Assembly (NCBI GenBank): GCA_016928305.1
Contig: JAFGKY010000013.1
Location: forward strand, 1 to 64,000
DNA: 64,000 bases
Direction: 5' to 3'
Source: Bacteroidales bacterium
GTDB taxonomy: Bacteria; Bacteroidota; Bacteroidia; Bacteroidales; UBA10428
Below are positions 16,823 through 26,764 of this stretch, piece by piece. Both the position numbers and the translations under genes were made by a program. The stretch's first letter is position 1, and the number at the start of each line of letters is the position of its first letter. The notes under the pieces are model-generated. The model did not search any database. It saw only the letters and a list, made by a program, of their open reading frames with translations, and was not told the DNA's origin.

Positions 16823-19078
16823 ATGGCTAACTTTGCGGTATCATTAACCTTAAATCATATGCCTCCTTCCGGGAATGACTATATTTCTTTGATGAGACAC
16901 CGGTATGGCATACTGTTAAGAGCCATCCGCAGACACAGGGATTTAAAAGAACCTGCTATGCTTAAACAAGCCTTTTCCCTGATGCTTGAATCATTCAGGG
17001 ATAAGAAAGACATTACAGGCAGTTATGTTGTTGATTCGGCCATGAAAATTGCATCGATTGCTTTGTCTGAAATAGGATTGGGTGTGACTTCCATTACCGG
17101 GATTTTTCTTTATCCGGTTGTCCGTGAAAAGGCATTATTATTACCAGATATACAGAAACAATGGGGAAGTCAGGTTACCCGAATAGTAAGCGGATTGAAT
17201 TCTATCCAGCGACTTGACAGTCAAGATTTTGCATCACAGGCTGAAAACTTCAGGAGCCTGCTGCTTAACCTTGCCGGTGATGTAAGGGTGATCCTGATAA
17301 GGCTAACCGAGCGTTTGTACCTCATGCGCAATATGAAAATCCTTCCACAGGATAAGCAGATTGTTCTTGCCGCGGAGGCATCTTACTTGTATGCCCCTTT
17401 GGCACATCGTCTGGGCCTTTACCTCATTAAATCAGAAATGGAAGATATTTCCCTGAAATATACCAACCGGAACACCTATGACCTTATTGCCCGGAAACTG
17501 GCTGAAACAATGCGGAGCCGGAGACAGTTCATACATAATTTTATCAAGCCCATACAGGAATCGCTGAAAATGCAGGGTTTTGACTTTGAGATTCATGGCC
17601 GGCCAAAATCCATCTATTCCATATGGAATAAAATGCAGAAAAAGAATACCGATTTTGAAAATATCTACGATCTTTTTGCTATCAGAATCATTCTAAACAG
17701 TGAACAACGTAATGAAAAAGCGGATTGCTGGCAGGTTTATTCTACCGTTACCGATATATACCAGCCCAATCCATTGAGATTACGCGACTGGATTTCGGTT
17801 CCGAAAACAAATGGGTATGAGTCGTTGCATACCACTGTTGTGGGACCAGGTGGCCGCTGGGTGGAAGTTCAGATCAGAACGCGTCGCATGAATGAGATAG
17901 CTGAAAAAGGGCTTGCTGCTCATTGGAAATATAAGGGGGCGGATCGTGAAAAAAGTATAGATGACTGGCTGGCAAAGGTCAGAGAAGTGCTGGAAGCTCC
18001 TGAATCTGATGCCAAGGAATTTCTGGATGATTTCAAGCTGAGCCTTTATGCAAAGGAGATTTTTGTTTTCACACCCAAGGGCGATCTCCGGAAATTCCCT
18101 TCAGGAGCCACTGTTCTTGATTTCGCCTACGACATACATACGCAACTGGGCTCAACCTGCGTAGGAGCTAAAGTAAACGGTAAAAATGTTTCTATAAGGC
18201 ATGTTTTACGAAATGGAGACAGGGTTGAAATCCTTTCTTCAAAAAATCAAAATCCGAAAATTGACTGGCTTGGTATTGTCGTAACCTCAAAAGCAAAAAC
18301 CAAGATTAGGTTTAAACTCAACGAAGAAAAGGTAAAGATTGCAGAGAATGGCAAAGAGATCCTGCAGCGCCGGCTGAAGAACTGGAAGATACCTTTCTCC
18401 GATGAGAATGTCCGGAAACTGATGAAGCATTATAAGCTTAAGATTGCACAGGACCTGTATTACATGATCAGCACCGATAAAATCGACATGGCAGGGATTA
18501 AAGAATTCCTCACCGAACCTGAGCAACCGGAAGTGCAGGAAGAAAAGCCGGGTATCGAAGCTGAAAAGGCTCCTGTCCAAGACATCGAAAAGGCACTTAA
18601 ATCCGATGATTATCTTATCATCGATGATAAAGTGGCCCATGTTGATTATAAGCTTGCCAGGTGCTGCAATCCGATCTTCGGTGATGAAATATTCGGCTTT
18701 GTGACAGTAGGCGAGGGTATTAAGATTCACAGGTTGAATTGTCCCAACGCCGTGCAGCTTATATCACGATATGGATATCGTGTAGTTAAGGCACGATGGA
18801 AGGCTACAGGTACCGATGCTCTTTTCCCAGTTGAAATAGCAATGGAAGGAGAACATGATCCGGCCATTCTGAATAATATTTCCAATGTTCTTGCAAAAGA
18901 CCTTAAGATCAACCTTCAATCGATCAGCATAGACAATGCCGATGGCATATTCACCGGTCGGCTCAAGATAACGGTTAAGGACACGAAGCACCTCGATTCC
19001 CTGCTCGCACGACTGTCGACCATAAAAGGTGTTTATCATGTAACCCGACTCCAAAGTATTAATGCAAAAGAATCCTGA
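16823..19078 (+). CDS. relA: RelA-type (p)ppGpp synthetase with degenerate HD domain
   Basis: A 751-residue long RSH protein with all regions in order: HD-like (about 20-200), synthetase (about 230-370, with RPKSIYSIWNKM and EVQIRT), TGS (DLRKFPSGATVLDFAY), a helical/zinc-finger region with ARCCNPIFGDEI, and ACT. The hydrolase motif is lost: the expected ALLHDVVED region reads FLYPVVRE, and the upstream HP pair reads DS. It is therefore predicted to synthesise the alarmone at the ribosome but not to degrade it. I use the ATG at 16823; an upstream TTG at 16799 is less likely. A separate hydrolase should exist elsewhere in the genome. Confidence 0.9.
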   Translation: MANFAVSLTLNHMPPSGNDYISLMRHRYGILLRAIRRHRDLKEPAMLKQAFSLMLESFRDKKDITGSYVVDSAMKIASIALSEIGLGVTSITGIFLYPVVREKALLLPDIQKQWGSQVTRIVSGLNSIQRLDSQDFASQAENFRSLLLNLAGDVRVILIRLTERLYLMRNMKILPQDKQIVLAAEASYLYAPLAHRLGLYLIKSEMEDISLKYTNRNTYDLIARKLAETMRSRRQFIHNFIKPIQESLKMQGFDFEIHGRPKSIYSIWNKMQKKNTDFENIYDLFAIRIILNSEQRNEKADCWQVYSTVTDIYQPNPLRLRDWISVPKTNGYESLHTTVVGPGGRWVEVQIRTRRMNEIAEKGLAAHWKYKGADREKSIDDWLAKVREVLEAPESDAKEFLDDFKLSLYAKEIFVFTPKGDLRKFPSGATVLDFAYDIHTQLGSTCVGAKVNGKNVSIRHVLRNGDRVEILSSKNQNPKIDWLGIVVTSKAKTKIRFKLNEEKVKIAENGKEILQRRLKNWKIPFSDENVRKLMKHYKLKIAQDLYYMISTDKIDMAGIKEFLTEPEQPEVQEEKPGIEAEKAPVQDIEKALKSDDYLIIDDKVAHVDYKLARCCNPIFGDEIFGFVTVGEGIKIHRLNCPNAVQLISRYGYRVVKARWKATGTDALFPVEIAMEGEHDPAILNNISNVLAKDLKINLQSISIDNADGIFTGRLKITVKDTKHLDSLLARLSTIKGVYHVTRLQSINAKES

Positions 19079-19333
19079 CCTGTTGTGAACAATGCAGCTA
19101 AAATCCGGTGGAAGCTGAGATTATAAGTACTTGCGGATTTTTACCGGTAACGGATATTATAAACTCGATTATTTTTTGCTCGTAGTTTTATTGCTTTGTA
19201 CTTAACCCATACACCACAGTTCCTTCAGTATTTCATACACCAAACTCAACATGCTTTCCGTATGCTTCAATAATTCATCCATTATTGTTATAATTCAGAA
19301 TTTTTTTGTTTTTTTGTCTTAAAACAATCTGCC

Positions 19334-19891
19334 ATGGAAGTTAAAGGTACTGCTATAAAAACAACACGGGATTTCATTAAAACACAATTTCCTGAGAAGT
19401 ATGAAGACTGGATGAATTCACTTCCTCTCAAATCAAAAGCTTTATACGAAGCAGCACTGGATGCTGCGGCATGGTATCCGCTTGATGATGCTTATATCAT
19501 TCCTATTAACAGGACAATTGAGATGTTTTATCCCAACAATCCCAAAACCGGTGGTGAAGAGATCGGAAAGTACAGTGCTGAAGTAGCATTGAAAGGCTTT
19601 TATAAAGTGTTTTTACTGGTTGCATCTCCCACCTATCTTATTCAGCGTGCTTCCAAGATTTTTACTACTTTTTACCAGCCTAGTGTAATATCTGTTGAAG
19701 TGGTGGATTCCAATTCGGCCATACTTAAGATCCTCGATTTCAAGGGTATCAATGAAGCACTTGAATATCGTATTGCCGGCTGGATAATTAAAGCACTTGA
19801 ACTGGCTAATTGCAGGGAGCCTCAATATGAAATAAAATCAGCCCTTTCCAAAGGCGATAAGGAAACGGACATTTTATACCGCTGGAAATAG
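19334..19891 (+). CDS. Hypothetical protein, possibly DUF2378/TIGR02265-like
   Basis: A 185-residue soluble protein with no signal peptide or membrane segment. Its length and the layout of an N-terminal helical part followed by an alpha/beta part recall the DUF2378/TIGR02265 group of small sensory-like proteins, but the resemblance is weak and I do not assign a function. It is monocistronic, ends two bases from the convergent response regulator gene (19894) and has no clear terminator between. It may be part of a signalling module, by position only. Confidence 0.6.
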   Translation: MEVKGTAIKTTRDFIKTQFPEKYEDWMNSLPLKSKALYEAALDAAAWYPLDDAYIIPINRTIEMFYPNNPKTGGEEIGKYSAEVALKGFYKVFLLVASPTYLIQRASKIFTTFYQPSVISVEVVDSNSAILKILDFKGINEALEYRIAGWIIKALELANCREPQYEIKSALSKGDKETDILYRWK

Positions 19892-19893
19892 AA

Positions 19894-20553
19894 TCAGATT
19901 TCCACAAGTTTATGCTTAACCGCATATACAACCAGGCTGGCAGCATTGTTGGTATTGGTTTTTGTCATTAAGCTTGCCCGATGGTGATCAACCGTACGCT
20001 TACTTATAAATAACTGATCAGCAATTTCCTGATTTGATAATCCTTTGCATATCAGCATCAGAACTTCCTTTTCTCGATCCGAAAGGGTTACTTCGGTTTC
20101 AGGTTGAGATGCCTGCTTTGTTTTGAATTTGTTGACAAACCTGTATAATATTTCTTCGGTAAAATAGTTATTGCCTTGCAGTACGTTTGTTACTGCCCGT
20201 TTTACTTCCGAAAAATCTGAATTTTTCAGCAGGAAACCACAGGCCCCCGCATCAATCATTTGCTGAAAGTACTCCTCATCACCATACATGGATAAGCCTA
20301 TAATCTTCAGGTCAGGGTAACGGGCAAGTGCCCGTGATGTTGCATCAATCCCATTCAATATGGGCATTTCAATATCCATGAGTACCAGTTCGGGTTGCTT
20401 TTCCTGCAATTTTTCCAGAAATTCTTCACCGGTTGCCGCCTCCCAGATTTCATTGACTTCTTCAAGGTTCTGCAACAACAGTTTTAAACCTTCTCTGAAA
20501 AGTTTGTGATCATCAACCAGAAATACGTTAACTTTTTCCATGATTGTTGGCAT
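19894..20553 (-). CDS. NarL/LuxR-type response regulator
   Basis: A 219-residue response regulator. The receiver domain has the acidic pair DD in VFLVDDHKLF, the phosphoacceptor Asp in LVLMDIEMP and the Lys in FLLKNS. A LuxR-type helix-turn-helix (LSDREKEVLMLICKGLSNQEIADQLF) is at about 150-215. It binds DNA after phosphorylation by its partner kinase, encoded immediately upstream with a 26-bp overlap. The regulon cannot be deduced. Confidence 0.93.
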   Translation of the reverse strand: MPTIMEKVNVFLVDDHKLFREGLKLLLQNLEEVNEIWEAATGEEFLEKLQEKQPELVLMDIEMPILNGIDATSRALARYPDLKIIGLSMYGDEEYFQQMIDAGACGFLLKNSDFSEVKRAVTNVLQGNNYFTEEILYRFVNKFKTKQASQPETEVTLSDREKEVLMLICKGLSNQEIADQLFISKRTVDHHRASLMTKTNTNNAASLVVYAVKHKLVEI

Positions 20554-21493
20554 TGGGTATAGTTTTCAGCAGAATATTGGTCATCATACCCTGTGGTTTA
20601 ATACGTTTGAATTCAATAGTGCCGTTAATAGTTTTCAGCCGTGAACGCATATTTGAAATACCCATTCCGGTTTCGTTCACCAGACTGTCGGCATCAAATC
20701 CGATACCGTCATCAAAGTATTGAGCTACCAGTCTGTTATCGGAATAATGAATCAGCAAAGATACTTTTTCGGCCCTGGCATGTTTAAAAGTATTGTTAAA
20801 GAGCTCACAAATGACACGGTATATATTGATTTCAGTCTGTGTTTCAAAACGAATATTCTCAATATTGTTGCTGAATGATATGTCCAGTCCCCCCAAGGCA
20901 TTGATCTTTTCAATAAAAGAATTCAATGCACTGGCCAATCCGGAACTTTCAAGAGTATGCGGACTTAAATTGTTGGATGTTTCCTTTAGTGATATAATCG
21001 ATTCATTGATTAACGTGTGAATATTATTAATTATATCATTATTGAAACCATTTATGGTAGATTTATCGATTGCTGAAACAGACATTTTTATATTAGAGAG
21101 GAGGGGACCGAGACCATCGTGTAAATCTTTTGCCAGCTGTCTTCTTTCCCTTTCTTCGGTTTCCATAACAGCTTGCAAAACCTTGTTTTCTGATTCAAAA
21201 CGAACGTCCTCAATTCTCTTAAGATAACGGAATAATTGTTGTATCAAAACAACTCCGGCCAATAGAAATACAGATGTGACGATTCCCAGGATTCGGTCAA
21301 TTAATGACATTTCTGTTTCGAGCTCTTTGAAATAGACCGGTATAAGATCAATGATACGACGTATTGCCATTAATAAGAACGCAATGGATAAAAATACCCA
21401 GCTGATGTTGTATTTTGTTTTGCGTGTTAAACCTAATGCAACTCCGGCTGCAGTAATCTGAAGAAGAATGGATACCAAGAGAGCTATCTTCAT
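20528..21493 (-). CDS. NarX-type sensor histidine kinase
   Basis: A 321-residue membrane kinase with about three N-terminal transmembrane segments (residues 4-100). A HisKA_3 phosphoacceptor motif follows (RRQLAKDLHDGLGPLLSNIK, His near 120), then an HATPase domain ending in GMGISNMRSRLKTING. It has no separate sensory domain, so the membrane part probably senses the signal. It overlaps and is coupled to the response regulator gene. Its upstream region is the AT-rich gap shared with the XRE gene. Confidence 0.92.
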   Translation of the reverse strand: MKIALLVSILLQITAAGVALGLTRKTKYNISWVFLSIAFLLMAIRRIIDLIPVYFKELETEMSLIDRILGIVTSVFLLAGVVLIQQLFRYLKRIEDVRFESENKVLQAVMETEERERRQLAKDLHDGLGPLLSNIKMSVSAIDKSTINGFNNDIINNIHTLINESIISLKETSNNLSPHTLESSGLASALNSFIEKINALGGLDISFSNNIENIRFETQTEINIYRVICELFNNTFKHARAEKVSLLIHYSDNRLVAQYFDDGIGFDADSLVNETGMGISNMRSRLKTINGTIEFKRIKPQGMMTNILLKTIPNANNHGKS

Positions 21494-22132
21494 AAATCAT
21501 GCATATGGTAGTTCGTAAAGATATCAAAAAGTATGATGCATATAATTGAATAGCATGTTTACATATGTAACATGATTGTTTTTGACATTTTTTAATCTAT
21601 AATAAATTTTCTTTATAAACTATATACCAGCATCTTATAAAATTTATTTTAAATTAAAGTTCAAGAAAAAACATCATTTCGATCTTAAAATGCATACAAA
21701 TAGGCTATTATTTTAATATAAATTATTAATAACCTGTTTTATAATAATTTTATTTGAATTTATACTTTATATATAATTTTAATAGGATTATCGTATCAAA
21801 TAATATATCAATTCTTTAATTATTAAATGGTCACACTCGTAAATCACTATGCTATTGGATTCTGAACAGGCATATTGTTAAACATTGTATCAGGATAATT
21901 ACTCACTTTGTTCGTGAGAAATTTCGTCTTCAAGTTTCCAGCCTGCCTGCAGCCGGCAGTTTCACGGTTACGCTCCTGAAAGCTGAGCCTCATTAAAACA
22001 AATCTCAGGTAAATGAATTTATTATCAATTTTATGTAAAATTTATAATTGGTTACATGAGTAAACAAAATGAACGTAAATAAGATTACTTATGTAAATTA
22101 AAATATCAATCCTTATATTTACATTTGTAATT
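21494..22132. other. AT-rich intergenic gap with ATGTAAAT/TTACAT-type motifs
   Basis: A 639-bp gap between the divergent kinase and XRE genes, without a plausible ORF. It is markedly AT-rich except for a small GC-richer island around 21945-21990. It holds several related motifs: CATGTTTACATATGTAACATG (21554-21574, with the 12-bp palindrome TTACATATGTAA), GTTACATGAGTAAAC (22051-22065), and the inverted pair ATGTAAAT (22091-22098)/ATTTACAT (22117-22124). These look like binding sites for a dimeric regulator, possibly the XRE protein. Confidence 0.5.
22120..22127 (+). promoter_or_regulatory. -7 box of the XRE gene
   Basis: TACATTTG fits TAnnTTTG and ends five bases before the ATG at 22133, so transcription would begin at or next to the start codon (leaderless or nearly so). 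It overlaps the right arm of the ATGTAAAT/ATTTACAT inverted repeat, which suggests autorepression. No clear -33 element. Confidence 0.45.
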
Positions 22133-22567
22133 ATGAAAGAACAACTTCTTAAATTATTATCACATTTAAATGTTTCTGCAACACAATTTGCCGAAGAAAT
22201 AGGTGTTCAACGTTCAAGTATATCGCATATACTTAGTGGAAGAAACAAACCCAGCTATGATTTTATCATTAAATTACTGGAAAAATACCCAAGCATTAAT
22301 CCGATATGGTTATTAGCCGGAAAAGGAGAAATGTTATTAGATTCAGATGAAACATCAACAGCAGATAGAAGATTGCCTTTAAAAGTACCAATGCGATTAG
22401 AAAGGACTGAAAATAATGGTGACAAAAGTACAATGAAAAAGAAAAGGGAATACGAAAATGTAGGTGACAAAAGTAAACTCATTGGTGAAGTTACAAATGT
22501 GAACAATATTGAATTAATTATTATATTGTATACAAATGGAACATTTGAGCATTACAGGAAGAAATAA
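22133..22567 (+). CDS. XRE-family transcriptional regulator
   Basis: A 144-residue DNA-binding protein with an N-terminal XRE helix-turn-helix (about residues 14-60; ATQFAEEIGVQRSSISHILSG is the recognition region). A WLLAGKGEMLL segment typical of phage-type and Bacteroidota XRE regulators follows. The C-terminal part is short, basic and low complexity. Palindromic sites sit upstream and the -7 box lies inside one, so autoregulation is likely. It is convergent with pyrD, and its targets are unknown. Confidence 0.85.
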   Translation: MKEQLLKLLSHLNVSATQFAEEIGVQRSSISHILSGRNKPSYDFIIKLLEKYPSINPIWLLAGKGEMLLDSDETSTADRRLPLKVPMRLERTENNGDKSTMKKKREYENVGDKSKLIGEVTNVNNIELIIILYTNGTFEHYRKK

Positions 22568-22604
22568 AACATAAGGAAAACGCTGAATTAGATAATACTT
22601 TAAA

Positions 22605-23567
22605 TTAAAAAGAGTTATGTGCTTTACCAACCAAGTTTTCTATAGTCTCATTCGTATTGTTTAAATAGTCAGTCATATCTTTAAGAATTTCTTCAAAGAT
22701 TGCCGTATTGATAAACCATTGTGTTCCTATTCCTGTAGCTGTTGCACCTGCCAATATATACTCCAAAACATCAAAATAATTTGAGATACCTCCTATTCCT
22801 ATGATAGGAATTTTCTTATTCCTGCATTCCGGTATTTTTTTGAAGCATTCATAAACCATATAAACACCAACCGGTTTAATGCATGGCCCTGACAAGCCTC
22901 CAACCTGGTTTCCCAATATTGGCTTCTTCCTGTCTGTATCAATAGCCATTCCCCTCAAAGTGTTTATCATGGACAACGCATCTGTCCCTCCCTGTATGGC
23001 CGCTATAGCAATCTGAGTAATATCTGAGACATTCGGACTGAGTTTTGTAATTATGCATAAAGTATTCTGAACGCTGGATTTTACTTCTTTCACAATCTGT
23101 TCAACCAGCCGAGGGTCAGCCCCAAATGCAGCGCCGCCCTTTTTTATATTAGGACATGATACATTAATTTCTAAAGCGCTGACCGTATTATTCTTATCCA
23201 GATCTTTAATCATTGCAGATAATGTTCCGAATTCATTAACCGAACCTGCTGAAATGTTGACAATAATAGGTATTTCAAATTTTCGCAATTCCGGAATATC
23301 TTCCTCAAAAAACCGTTTAACTCCTTTATTCTGCAAACCAATAGAATTAAGTATTCCTGACCTGACTTCAACAATTCTCGGCTCCTTGTTTCCCAGGCTT
23401 TCATTTATGGTCACACCTTTTGTCACAAAGGCACCCAGCGATTCCAATATGGACTTCCTGTTTACCAATAAATTTATTTCATCCCTGCTTCCAGATGTAC
23501 CGGAGGAGGTTATAAGAGGCGTCCTTAAAACAATATCCTTGATTCGGACATTAAGACTTTTATTCAT
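22605..23567 (-). CDS. pyrD: Dihydroorotate dehydrogenase B, catalytic subunit
   Basis: A 320-residue class 1B dihydroorotate dehydrogenase of UMP synthesis. It oxidises dihydroorotate with FMN and passes electrons to PyrK. Family landmarks are INVSCPNIKKGG, KLSPNVSDI, GLSGPCIKP and the phosphate-binding IIGIGGISNYFD and GTQWF. The start ATG at 23567 overlaps the end of pyrK by eight bases, so the subunits are coupled. The genes sit in an AT-rich segment with the XRE gene. Confidence 0.92.
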   Translation of the reverse strand: MNKSLNVRIKDIVLRTPLITSSGTSGSRDEINLLVNRKSILESLGAFVTKGVTINESLGNKEPRIVEVRSGILNSIGLQNKGVKRFFEEDIPELRKFEIPIIVNISAGSVNEFGTLSAMIKDLDKNNTVSALEINVSCPNIKKGGAAFGADPRLVEQIVKEVKSSVQNTLCIITKLSPNVSDITQIAIAAIQGGTDALSMINTLRGMAIDTDRKKPILGNQVGGLSGPCIKPVGVYMVYECFKKIPECRNKKIPIIGIGGISNYFDVLEYILAGATATGIGTQWFINTAIFEEILKDMTDYLNNTNETIENLVGKAHNSF

Positions 23568-25131
23568 TCCAGTTGATTTGTTTTGATTCTAAAATAGGTC
23601 CATCAATACAGACACGGGAATAATGGTTTTCGCCATTTTCGATGATCTTACAGACGCAGGAAAAACATACACCTATTCCACATGCCATTCGTTTTTCCAT
23701 TAAAACATATGACTTGAGATTATATTGAGCTGTTATATCATGTACTTTTTGCATCATGGGTAATGGGCCACATGAAAAGGCGATACTTCTTAGATGGTTA
23801 TTTTTCTTGAGGTATGCAGCATATGGTTCTGTAACAAGGCTTCCTTTAAATACATTTTTCACACCCTTTATTTGCTCTTTTGTATTGCATAGCAAGGAAA
23901 CATATATATCCGAAACCTCAGATAAACCGAAAGACTTTAAATCATCAATATAGATTTTAGCATGGCTGCCATGACTGTTGATCCTCTTTCCGTTATCTTT
24001 TGTGTAAATTAAGGAATTGAAATTTTCGATGCCGATAAAAGCTTTAACGTTGAAATTAAAAAAACGCAACAACTGCACTAAATAAACAAGTGGTGCTATC
24101 CCTACACCCCCGCCAATTATATGCACTTCATCGATATCTTCTTTTGCAAGCTTCCTTAAATCAAATACTTTCCCAAGAGGGGCTAAAATTTCAACTTTAT
24201 CACCTTTGGTCAGCCTGGTTAATTCGTTTGTACCCACTCCTTTTTCTAATACTTTGTACACTATCTCAAACACATTGGGCTTTACGGTATACAACATGGC
24301 AGCTAGTTCCTTTTCGATACTAAGCCTGGATATATAATCAGGACTATAATTATCATAATATGTCCTGTATATCCCAAATGGACGTTTTAAATAGGATAAT
24401 TGCTTTGTTCCCAGATTATTCTGAATATCCGGTATTATGGCTGCAAGAGATTCCCGTATTGTTGGCTTATGATGTTTTGATATTTGCTGTTGTTCCTTTA
24501 ATGTGCAAACCATTATGAACTGACCAGGTAGTATGTCGATGGGTACTTCGGATTTAAATCTCAATTTGTACAACCTGAAATTTTCTTTACCCACAGGTAT
24601 GTTGTCAATAATTTCTATTTTATATATTCCGGCAGTATTTTTTGGCTGATGGATACTTTTGCACTGGGCCCATTTGTCTGAAAATAAATGTTCACAGGAA
24701 ACAGGATCAATTTCAATGGCTTGCTCACAAATAATATCAAATGATGTGAAAAAGCTTCTTTTGTAAACATTTGCTTTATTAACCTGCCTTGCTTCATCCA
24801 GCTCTTCAGAATTTCTAAATATTATAATATGTATATTTCTATATTTATTATTATCAATCGAAAAGATATGATTGGACAAACGCTGCAAATGCTCCAAACC
24901 TTGGTGACCGAAACTGAAAATATAGTTTGTTGTTTTATTTTTTAAGATAAAGGCGCAAGCACGGGTAACGATTTTGTCTTTGATCAGGTCTGACTGACCA
25001 TTTATGCTGCACGACAAAGACTCATCGATAAAAAGACTTTTATTTATATAACAGATTCTTAAATCAAGCTTATTTATTAAAACATTTATAACATTTAAAC
25101 AAAATGTATTGTATGGTTTTTTACTGGTCAT
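23560..25131 (-). CDS. pyrK: Enlarged PyrK-type dihydroorotate dehydrogenase electron transfer subunit
   Basis: The C-terminal 350 residues form the PyrK FAD/NAD reductase: LPGQFIMV, LKRPFGI, VLEKGVGT and IIGGGVGIAPLVYLV. A C-terminal [2Fe-2S] site follows with Cys484, 489, 492 and 508. It transfers electrons from PyrD to NAD. Usual PyrK is about 260 residues; this one is 523. The extra is an N-terminal region of about 167 residues with no motif I recognise, and insertions after LPGQFIMV and after LKRPFGI. It is first in the pyrK-pyrD operon. Confidence 0.82.
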   Translation of the reverse strand: MTSKKPYNTFCLNVINVLINKLDLRICYINKSLFIDESLSCSINGQSDLIKDKIVTRACAFILKNKTTNYIFSFGHQGLEHLQRLSNHIFSIDNNKYRNIHIIIFRNSEELDEARQVNKANVYKRSFFTSFDIICEQAIEIDPVSCEHLFSDKWAQCKSIHQPKNTAGIYKIEIIDNIPVGKENFRLYKLRFKSEVPIDILPGQFIMVCTLKEQQQISKHHKPTIRESLAAIIPDIQNNLGTKQLSYLKRPFGIYRTYYDNYSPDYISRLSIEKELAAMLYTVKPNVFEIVYKVLEKGVGTNELTRLTKGDKVEILAPLGKVFDLRKLAKEDIDEVHIIGGGVGIAPLVYLVQLLRFFNFNVKAFIGIENFNSLIYTKDNGKRINSHGSHAKIYIDDLKSFGLSEVSDIYVSLLCNTKEQIKGVKNVFKGSLVTEPYAAYLKKNNHLRSIAFSCGPLPMMQKVHDITAQYNLKSYVLMEKRMACGIGVCFSCVCKIIENGENHYSRVCIDGPILESKQINWNE

Positions 25132-25306
25132 GAATTGCTTTATAAATCAACTGGCAAATTTAGTATTTTATGTCCAAAAGTGCCTTATGAGTTTATATTC
25201 ATTGTAAACACGGTAAATCAGATGGCACTTAAATATTTACATGAATGGCAGACTCCTTTTAGAAATTTTCCCTAATTTTATCAACGGATCATTAAGAAGC
25301 TGTTAT

Positions 25307-26704
25307 ATGGGACTTATTCATAAAATTCTGATTATTTTGTATACCTTGGCGTTCAATACTTTCCTTGTACCTGTGCTTTTTTCACAGGCTAGAAATCTTG
25401 TCCCAAATTATAGTTTTGAGAAATATGAAACCTGCCCTGATGATTACACACCCCAGGATATGTCACATAAGCTGGTCCCGTATTGGTCATATCCCACTAT
25501 TGCCACACCCGATTACTTTAATCGATGCAGTCCACGTAACGTCAGCGTTCCGTTGAATTTTGCGGGAGAGAGTGAACCTAAAACCGGAGATGCATATGTA
25601 GGAGCTATTCTAAGCGGAACAGAAGAAAGCTATCGGGAATATATACAGGGGATGGTTGAACAACCCCTGATGCAAGGCAAAAAATACTGTATTCGTTTTT
25701 CGTATAAACTTGCTTCTTATTCGCGGTTTGCTGTTGACCGGCTTAGCTTATATTTCAGTGATGTTGAGATCAAGAACACCATCAATGTTAACCTGCCGTA
25801 TACACCTCAGATTTCCAGTAAAGAAGGACTTTTTCTGGACAACATTGATGAATGGGAGGAATTATGCACCGTGTACACTGCTTCCGGCCATGAGAAATAT
25901 TTTATTATCGGCAATTTTAAAAACTATGAGAATACCAATTATGTGGTTACTGACAAGAACATCGTAAACTTGCGTAATAAAGCCTATGCATATTATTATA
26001 TTGATGATGTTATCATTGTGCCACTTGACAATTGCAAAGATTGTCCCTGTGTGCAGCATGATTTTGAATCTCGTATAGTAGACTCTTCCTATACCGGTGG
26101 CCGGGATCCGATGACAGGTGAAGTAAAAAAAATCATTGACGACGGACGTATTAAAATTAATGTTATTGGAGGGACTCCTCCTTATTCCATTTCCTGGAAC
26201 AACGGAATGACAGGTACGGAATTAAAGAACTTGCCTGCAGGAACCTATATATATAGGGCTACTGATGCATTTAATTGTATATCATCGGATACCCTGCATT
26301 TTAATGAGCCTGAAATCAGCAGGAGTGATCTGGCGGATAAGCTGAATAATATTGAAGAAGGATCAGCCATTGTTCTTGAAAATATCTTTTTTGAATTCAA
26401 CAAAACCGACCTTTTGCCTGAATCCTATGCGGAACTCGATAAAGTCGCGCTTTTTATGATCGATAATGATATTAAGAAAATTGAAATTTCAGGTCATACC
26501 GATAGCGAGGGCTCCGATATGTATAATCAGAAATTGTCCGAAGGTCGTGCAAAATCGGTTGTAGAATACCTGATAGGCAAAGGGATCAGTCCTGAAAGAA
26601 TATTGACCGTCGGTTACGGAGAATCCCGCCCCATAGAATCTAATCTGACTGAAAACGGACGGGCACAAAACAGAAGGGTTGAATTTGCCCTTATAAAGAA
26701 ATAA
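25307..26704 (+). CDS. OmpA-family outer membrane protein
   Basis: A 465-residue exported protein. After the signal peptide (ending near LFSQ) comes an N-terminal domain starting with LVPNYSFEKYETCP, a common Bacteroidota opening likely to form a carbohydrate- or ligand-binding module. A short beta domain follows. The C-terminal OmpA/peptidoglycan-binding domain has FEFNKTDLLPES, SGHTDSEGSD and NRRVEFALIK. It anchors the outer membrane to peptidoglycan. I prefer 25307 to 25241 because the signal peptide starts there. The repeat protein gene follows by 60 bp. Confidence 0.88.
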   Translation: MGLIHKILIILYTLAFNTFLVPVLFSQARNLVPNYSFEKYETCPDDYTPQDMSHKLVPYWSYPTIATPDYFNRCSPRNVSVPLNFAGESEPKTGDAYVGAILSGTEESYREYIQGMVEQPLMQGKKYCIRFSYKLASYSRFAVDRLSLYFSDVEIKNTINVNLPYTPQISSKEGLFLDNIDEWEELCTVYTASGHEKYFIIGNFKNYENTNYVVTDKNIVNLRNKAYAYYYIDDVIIVPLDNCKDCPCVQHDFESRIVDSSYTGGRDPMTGEVKKIIDDGRIKINVIGGTPPYSISWNNGMTGTELKNLPAGTYIYRATDAFNCISSDTLHFNEPEISRSDLADKLNNIEEGSAIVLENIFFEFNKTDLLPESYAELDKVALFMIDNDIKKIEISGHTDSEGSDMYNQKLSEGRAKSVVEYLIGKGISPERILTVGYGESRPIESNLTENGRAQNRRVEFALIKK

Positions 26705-26764
26705 AATTATAGAAAGAATATCCTAAACTATTACATTAATAAAAATAGCGCAATTATACTAATA

